Of a DNA stretch of 16,065 nucleotides, positions 12,890 through 16,065 are shown one piece after another. Where the stretch lies: contig JALSHN010000245.1 in NCBI GenBank assembly GCA_026982215.1, positions 1-16,065 on the forward strand. The letters run 5' to 3'. A model generated the notes under the pieces. The model saw only the letters and a program-made list of their open reading frames with translations. It searched no databases and was not told the DNA's origin. Numbering within the stretch: position 1 is the stretch's first letter; each line of letters begins with the position of its first letter. The stretch comes from Gammaproteobacteria bacterium (GTDB lineage: Bacteria; Pseudomonadota; Gammaproteobacteria; S012-40). The translations under genes were made by a program, and so were the position numbers.

Positions 12890-14705
12890 AGGAAAGGGCA
12901 CCGTTCTCCCACAGGATCTCGTTGATGACCTCGAGGATGGCCGCGCCGTAGTGTTCCAGTTTGTGGCGGCCGATGCCGTCGATGGCGGCCAGTTGGGTCT
13001 CGTCGCGGGGTTCACGTTCCACCAGCTCGGCCAGGGTGGCGTCGTTGAAGATCATGTAGGCGGGAATGCCTTCGGCGTCGGCCAGTTGCCGCCGTTTGGC
13101 ACGCAGCGCTTCCCATAGCCGCTGCTGGCCTGGGTCCAGGTAACGGTCGTGGGGGAGCTCGCGCCGCTGTCGGCGGGCAGAGGGGCGTTCCCGCCGCAGT
13201 TGGAGGTGTTGTTCGCCGCGCAGCAGCGGTCGGCAGCGAGGGTCGAGGCGCAGGCCGCCGTGGCCGTCGAGTTCCACGTGCACCAGGCCGCGGCTGATGA
13301 GTTGGCGGAAGACTGCCCGCCAGGTGCCGGGGTCGATGGCTTTTCCCAGGCCGTAGGTGCTCAGGTGTTGATGGCCCCGTTGGCGGATTCGTTCGTTGTC
13401 TACGCCCCGGAGTATGTCGATGAGGTGGTTGACGCCGAAGCGCTGGCCGCTGCGGTAGATGGTGGACAGGGCCATGCGCGCCGCTTCGGTGGCGTCCCAG
13501 GTCTCGGGGGGTGTGAGGCAGTTGTCACAGTTGCCGCAAGGGGCGCTTTGCTGTTCCCCGAAGTAATGCAGCAAGGCCTGGCGACGGCAGGTGGTGAGTT
13601 CGCACAGCGCCAGCAGCGCCTCGAGTTTGTGGCGTTCCACCCGCTTGCGCTGTTCTTCGGCCTCTGAGGATTCGATCATCTGTCGCAGGGTGATCACGTC
13701 TTGCAGGCCGTAGAGCATCCAGGCCTCAGCGGGCAGGCCGTCTCGTCCGGCGCGGCCGGTCTCCTGGTAGTAGGCCTCGATGCTTTTGGGCAGATCCAGG
13801 TGGGCCACGAAGCGGACGTCGGGTTTGTCGATCCCCATGCCGAAGGCGACGGTGGCCACCATCACCCGGCCTTCCTCGCGTAGGAAACGTTCTTGGTGGT
13901 CCCGGCGCCGTTCGGCGGGTAGGCCGGCGTGATAGGGCAGGGCGGCGATGCCTTGGCTCTGCAGCCAGGCAGCGGTGTCTTCCACTTTGCGCCGTGACAG
14001 GCAGTAGACGATGCCGGATTCGCCGGGGTGGTCCTGGAGGAATCGCCGCAGTTGTTCGCGGGGACGTTGTTTGGCCTCGATGCGGTAGTGGATGTTGGGG
14101 CGGTCGAAACCGGCGAGGAACAGGGGCGCGTCTTCCAGTTGCAGTCGTCGGCGGATCTCGTCACGGGTGAGGGGGTCGGCGGTGGCGGTGAGGGCGACGC
14201 GGGGCACGCGGGGGAAGTGTTCCGCCAGGATGCCCAGACCGAGGTATTCAGGGCGGAAGTCGTGTCCCCACTGGGAGACGCAGTGGGCTTCGTCGATGGC
14301 GATCAGGGACAGGGGGGTGTGCTGCAACAGCTTCAGGGTACGGGGGGTGAGCAGACGTTCGGGGGCGAGGTAGAGCAGTTCCACTTCGCCGGCTTGCAGA
14401 CGGCGCTCCAGTGCGCGGACGTCTTCTTCGTCCAGGGTGGAGTTCCACGCCTCGGCACGAACGCCGTGGCGTTCCAGCGCGGCCACTTGATCTTGCATCA
14501 ACGCGATCAGCGGGGAGACCACCACCCCGGTGCCGGGACGGGCCAGGGCGGGGATCTGATAGCAGAGGGATTTGCCTCCGCCGGTGGGCATGATCACCAG
14601 GGCGTCACCCCCCTCAGTGAGATGATCCACCACTTGGCGTTGATGGGGGCGGAAGTCCTCGAAGCCGAAGACGTGGCGCAGGATGGCCGCTGGCTCGCGC
14701 GCCAT
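12888..14705 (-). CDS. recQ: ATP-dependent DNA helicase RecQ
   Basis: A 3'-5' superfamily 2 DNA helicase acting in recombination and fork repair. The 605 residues carry the full RecQ layout: Walker A TGGGKS at 41-46, DEAH at 138-141 in IAIDEAHCVSQWGHDFRPEY, ALTATA at 171-176, and motif VI QETGRAGRDG at 314-323. The RecQ-specific zinc site is Cys373, Cys390, Cys393 and Cys396 (CGNCDNC), followed by the winged helix and a C-terminal HRDC domain at about 525-600. Length matches E. coli RecQ (609). It starts 7 bases after the stop of the FTR1 gene on the same strand, so the two may share a transcript, though no functional link is evident. Confidence 0.98.
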   Translation of the reverse strand: MAREPAAILRHVFGFEDFRPHQRQVVDHLTEGGDALVIMPTGGGKSLCYQIPALARPGTGVVVSPLIALMQDQVAALERHGVRAEAWNSTLDEEDVRALERRLQAGEVELLYLAPERLLTPRTLKLLQHTPLSLIAIDEAHCVSQWGHDFRPEYLGLGILAEHFPRVPRVALTATADPLTRDEIRRRLQLEDAPLFLAGFDRPNIHYRIEAKQRPREQLRRFLQDHPGESGIVYCLSRRKVEDTAAWLQSQGIAALPYHAGLPAERRRDHQERFLREEGRVMVATVAFGMGIDKPDVRFVAHLDLPKSIEAYYQETGRAGRDGLPAEAWMLYGLQDVITLRQMIESSEAEEQRKRVERHKLEALLALCELTTCRRQALLHYFGEQQSAPCGNCDNCLTPPETWDATEAARMALSTIYRSGQRFGVNHLIDILRGVDNERIRQRGHQHLSTYGLGKAIDPGTWRAVFRQLISRGLVHVELDGHGGLRLDPRCRPLLRGEQHLQLRRERPSARRQRRELPHDRYLDPGQQRLWEALRAKRRQLADAEGIPAYMIFNDATLAELVEREPRDETQLAAIDGIGRHKLEHYGAAILEVINEILWENGALS

Positions 14706-14712
14706 GGGGTTG

Positions 14713-16065
14713 TCACTCCGCCTCGCGGTTCTGGCGGCGGTAGAGCCAGATGATGAGGGCCACCAGGGTGAGCTGGGCGAGGGTGGTCTCCATGGTGGGG
14801 TAGAGGCCGATGAAGTCCCAGTGCGGCAGGGGCAGGGGGTGGACGCTGAGCCAGCCGGCTTCTTGCATCGCCGCCAGCCCGTGGCCGACGAAACTCACCG
14901 CCAGCGCCAGGAGGATCCAGGCGTTGATGATGAAGAATCGGCGTATGGGCAGGCGCCGGCCCAGGCGCAGCCACAGGTAGGCGACGAGCAGCAGTAGCAC
15001 GGCACCCGCCACCAGCCCCAGCCAGATCATCCGTTGTGCCGGGGCACCGGCCTGTAGCAGCAGGGCCTGGTAGAACAGCACGGTCTCGAAGACTTCGCGG
15101 TAGACCGCCAGGAAGGCCAGCCCGCTCAACAGCCACAGGGTGCGGCCTTGCAGGGCGCCGTGGATGCGTTCGCGGATGTATTCCTTCCAGCGGCGGGCGT
15201 GGGTCTTGCCGTGCAGCCAGAAGCCGACGTAGAGCAATACCGCAGCGGCCAGCAGCGCGGTGAGACCTTCGGTGAGTTCGCGCCCGATGCCGCTGAGGTC
15301 GATGAGGGTGCCGGCGAGGAGCCAGGTGAGGCCGCCGGCGACGAGGGCGGCGATCCAGCCGGCATGGAGGTAGCGGAGGGCGTCGCGCCGGCCGCTCTTC
15401 ACCAGCACACTGCCGATGGCCACCAGCACCAGGATGGCCTCCAGTCCTTCCCGCAGGATGATCACCAGCGAGCTGGCGAAACCGGTGGCGGGGCTGAGAC
15501 GGAATTGCTCACCTTGGGTTTGGGCCGCGCCGAGCAGGGTGTCGATTTCGCTCACCATGGCCTCCAGCTCGCTCAGGGGGGCGCCGTCTTTTATTTTCTG
15601 GCGGTAGAGGAGCATCAGGCTCTCGATGCGGATCACCCGTTGCGGTTGGGTGGCGCGCAGTCCGGGTTCCACCAGTTCGAAGCCTTCCAGATAGGCGGAG
15701 ACGGCGGCGCGGTAGGCGGCGTCTCGGTCGCCCGCCCGGTAGTGTTGCAGGCTCTCGGCCAACAACCGACGGGCGTGTTCCAGGGTGGTGGCGGTGTCGT
15801 CGGCGAAGACCTCGGGGTGGTGGCGCAGGTAGGCCATCAGCGCCAGGCCGTCGTCTCCCCAGCGCGCCCGGGCTTCGTCGGGGGTGAGGTTCACCAGTTG
15901 TTCCAGGTCCAGGAGGTGGTTGCCGGCCTGCCACAGGGTGCGCCCGCGTTGGACTTCTTCGGCGCTGAAGGCCCAGCGGCCTTCCAGGAAGGCCAGTGCC
16001 CAGCGTTGTTCGTCCGAGAGCTCGTCGAAGGGGCGCATGGCGGTGCCCTCCACGCCGCGGGTGAT
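14713..16065 (-). CDS. FTR1 iron permease with cytochrome c N-terminal domain, 5' end cut by window edge
   Basis: 450 residues are visible; the frame stays open to base 16065, so the true start lies right of the window. A GTG at 16053 is in frame but the sequence before it (ITRG) continues the same domain. ITRGVEGTAMRPFDELSDEQ resembles the end of a cytochrome c domain, with the Met of GTAM as likely heme ligand, as in cytochrome c/FTR1 fusions. A periplasmic helical segment (about 30-185) is followed by seven or so membrane helices. The two REXXE iron-binding motifs of FTR1 are REGLE (about 205-209) and REVFE (about 323-327). It probably imports iron across the inner membrane; the heme domain may handle coupled electron transfer, an inference. 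The CXXCH site would be outside the window. Confidence 0.92.
   Translation of the reverse strand: MTRGVEGTAMRPFDELSDEQRWALAFLEGRWAFSAEEVQRGRTLWQAGNHLLDLEQLVNLTPDEARARWGDDGLALMAYLRHHPEVFADDTATTLEHARRLLAESLQHYRAGDRDAAYRAAVSAYLEGFELVEPGLRATQPQRVIRIESLMLLYRQKIKDGAPLSELEAMVSEIDTLLGAAQTQGEQFRLSPATGFASSLVIILREGLEAILVLVAIGSVLVKSGRRDALRYLHAGWIAALVAGGLTWLLAGTLIDLSGIGRELTEGLTALLAAAVLLYVGFWLHGKTHARRWKEYIRERIHGALQGRTLWLLSGLAFLAVYREVFETVLFYQALLLQAGAPAQRMIWLGLVAGAVLLLLVAYLWLRLGRRLPIRRFFIINAWILLALAVSFVGHGLAAMQEAGWLSVHPLPLPHWDFIGLYPTMETTLAQLTLVALIIWLYRRQNREAE

Noticed and set aside
14713..16053. GTG at 16053 as the true start of the FTR1 gene
   Set aside because: The frame remains open upstream and encodes sequence continuing a cytochrome c-like domain, so the real start is outside the window.

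Overview
The window is a gene-dense, GC-rich stretch of bacterial chromosome. Most genes are housekeeping genes whose families and pairings (ilvA divergent from rpiA, folB divergent from plsY, argS followed by a SPOR-domain gene, MidA, RecQ) point to a gammaproteobacterium, perhaps of the Chromatiales/Ectothiorhodospiraceae type. The taxon is inferred from gene content and composition only. I see no tRNA, rRNA, CRISPR array, insertion sequence or phage gene. No stretch above 300 bases lacks a gene; the largest gap is about 160 bases (1363-1526). One interior start codon is TTG (argS).

Layout. (1) 1-1362, minus: 5' three-quarters of an asparagine synthase, cut by the left edge. (2) 1527-2210, plus: an orphan ParA/MinD-type ATPase, divergent from it. 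(3) 2232-3746, minus: threonine deaminase ilvA. (4) 3853-6565, plus: rpiA, a DUF2905 small membrane protein, a MotA/TolQ/ExbB-type channel protein and a membrane-anchored von Willebrand factor A (vWA) protein, closely spaced as an operon. (5) 6562-7740, minus: MidA-type methyltransferase. (6) 7752-9338: a pteridine reductase (plus) convergent on a coupled folB-folK pair (minus). (7) 9413-12882, plus: plsY, argS, a SPOR-domain protein and a lipoprotein. (8) 12888-16065, minus: recQ and an FTR1 iron permease whose visible N-terminus looks like the end of a cytochrome c domain, cut by the right edge.

The part most worth attention is 4743-6565. A four-helix MotA/ExbB-like protein is followed by a protein with a MotB/ExbD-like N-terminal helix carrying an aspartate. 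In that second protein the usual peptidoglycan-binding or TonB-type periplasmic part is replaced by a coiled coil and a vWA domain with an apparently complete metal site. This looks like an ion-driven stator or motor unit with a vWA effector head. I do not know a named system of this architecture. The rest is mostly biosynthetic: folate/pterin (folB, folK, pteridine reductase), isoleucine (ilvA), pentose phosphate (rpiA), phospholipid (plsY) and translation (argS). Convergent gene ends are very tight (21-base gap, 4-base overlap, 35-base overlap, 5-base gap), so little room exists for classical terminators.
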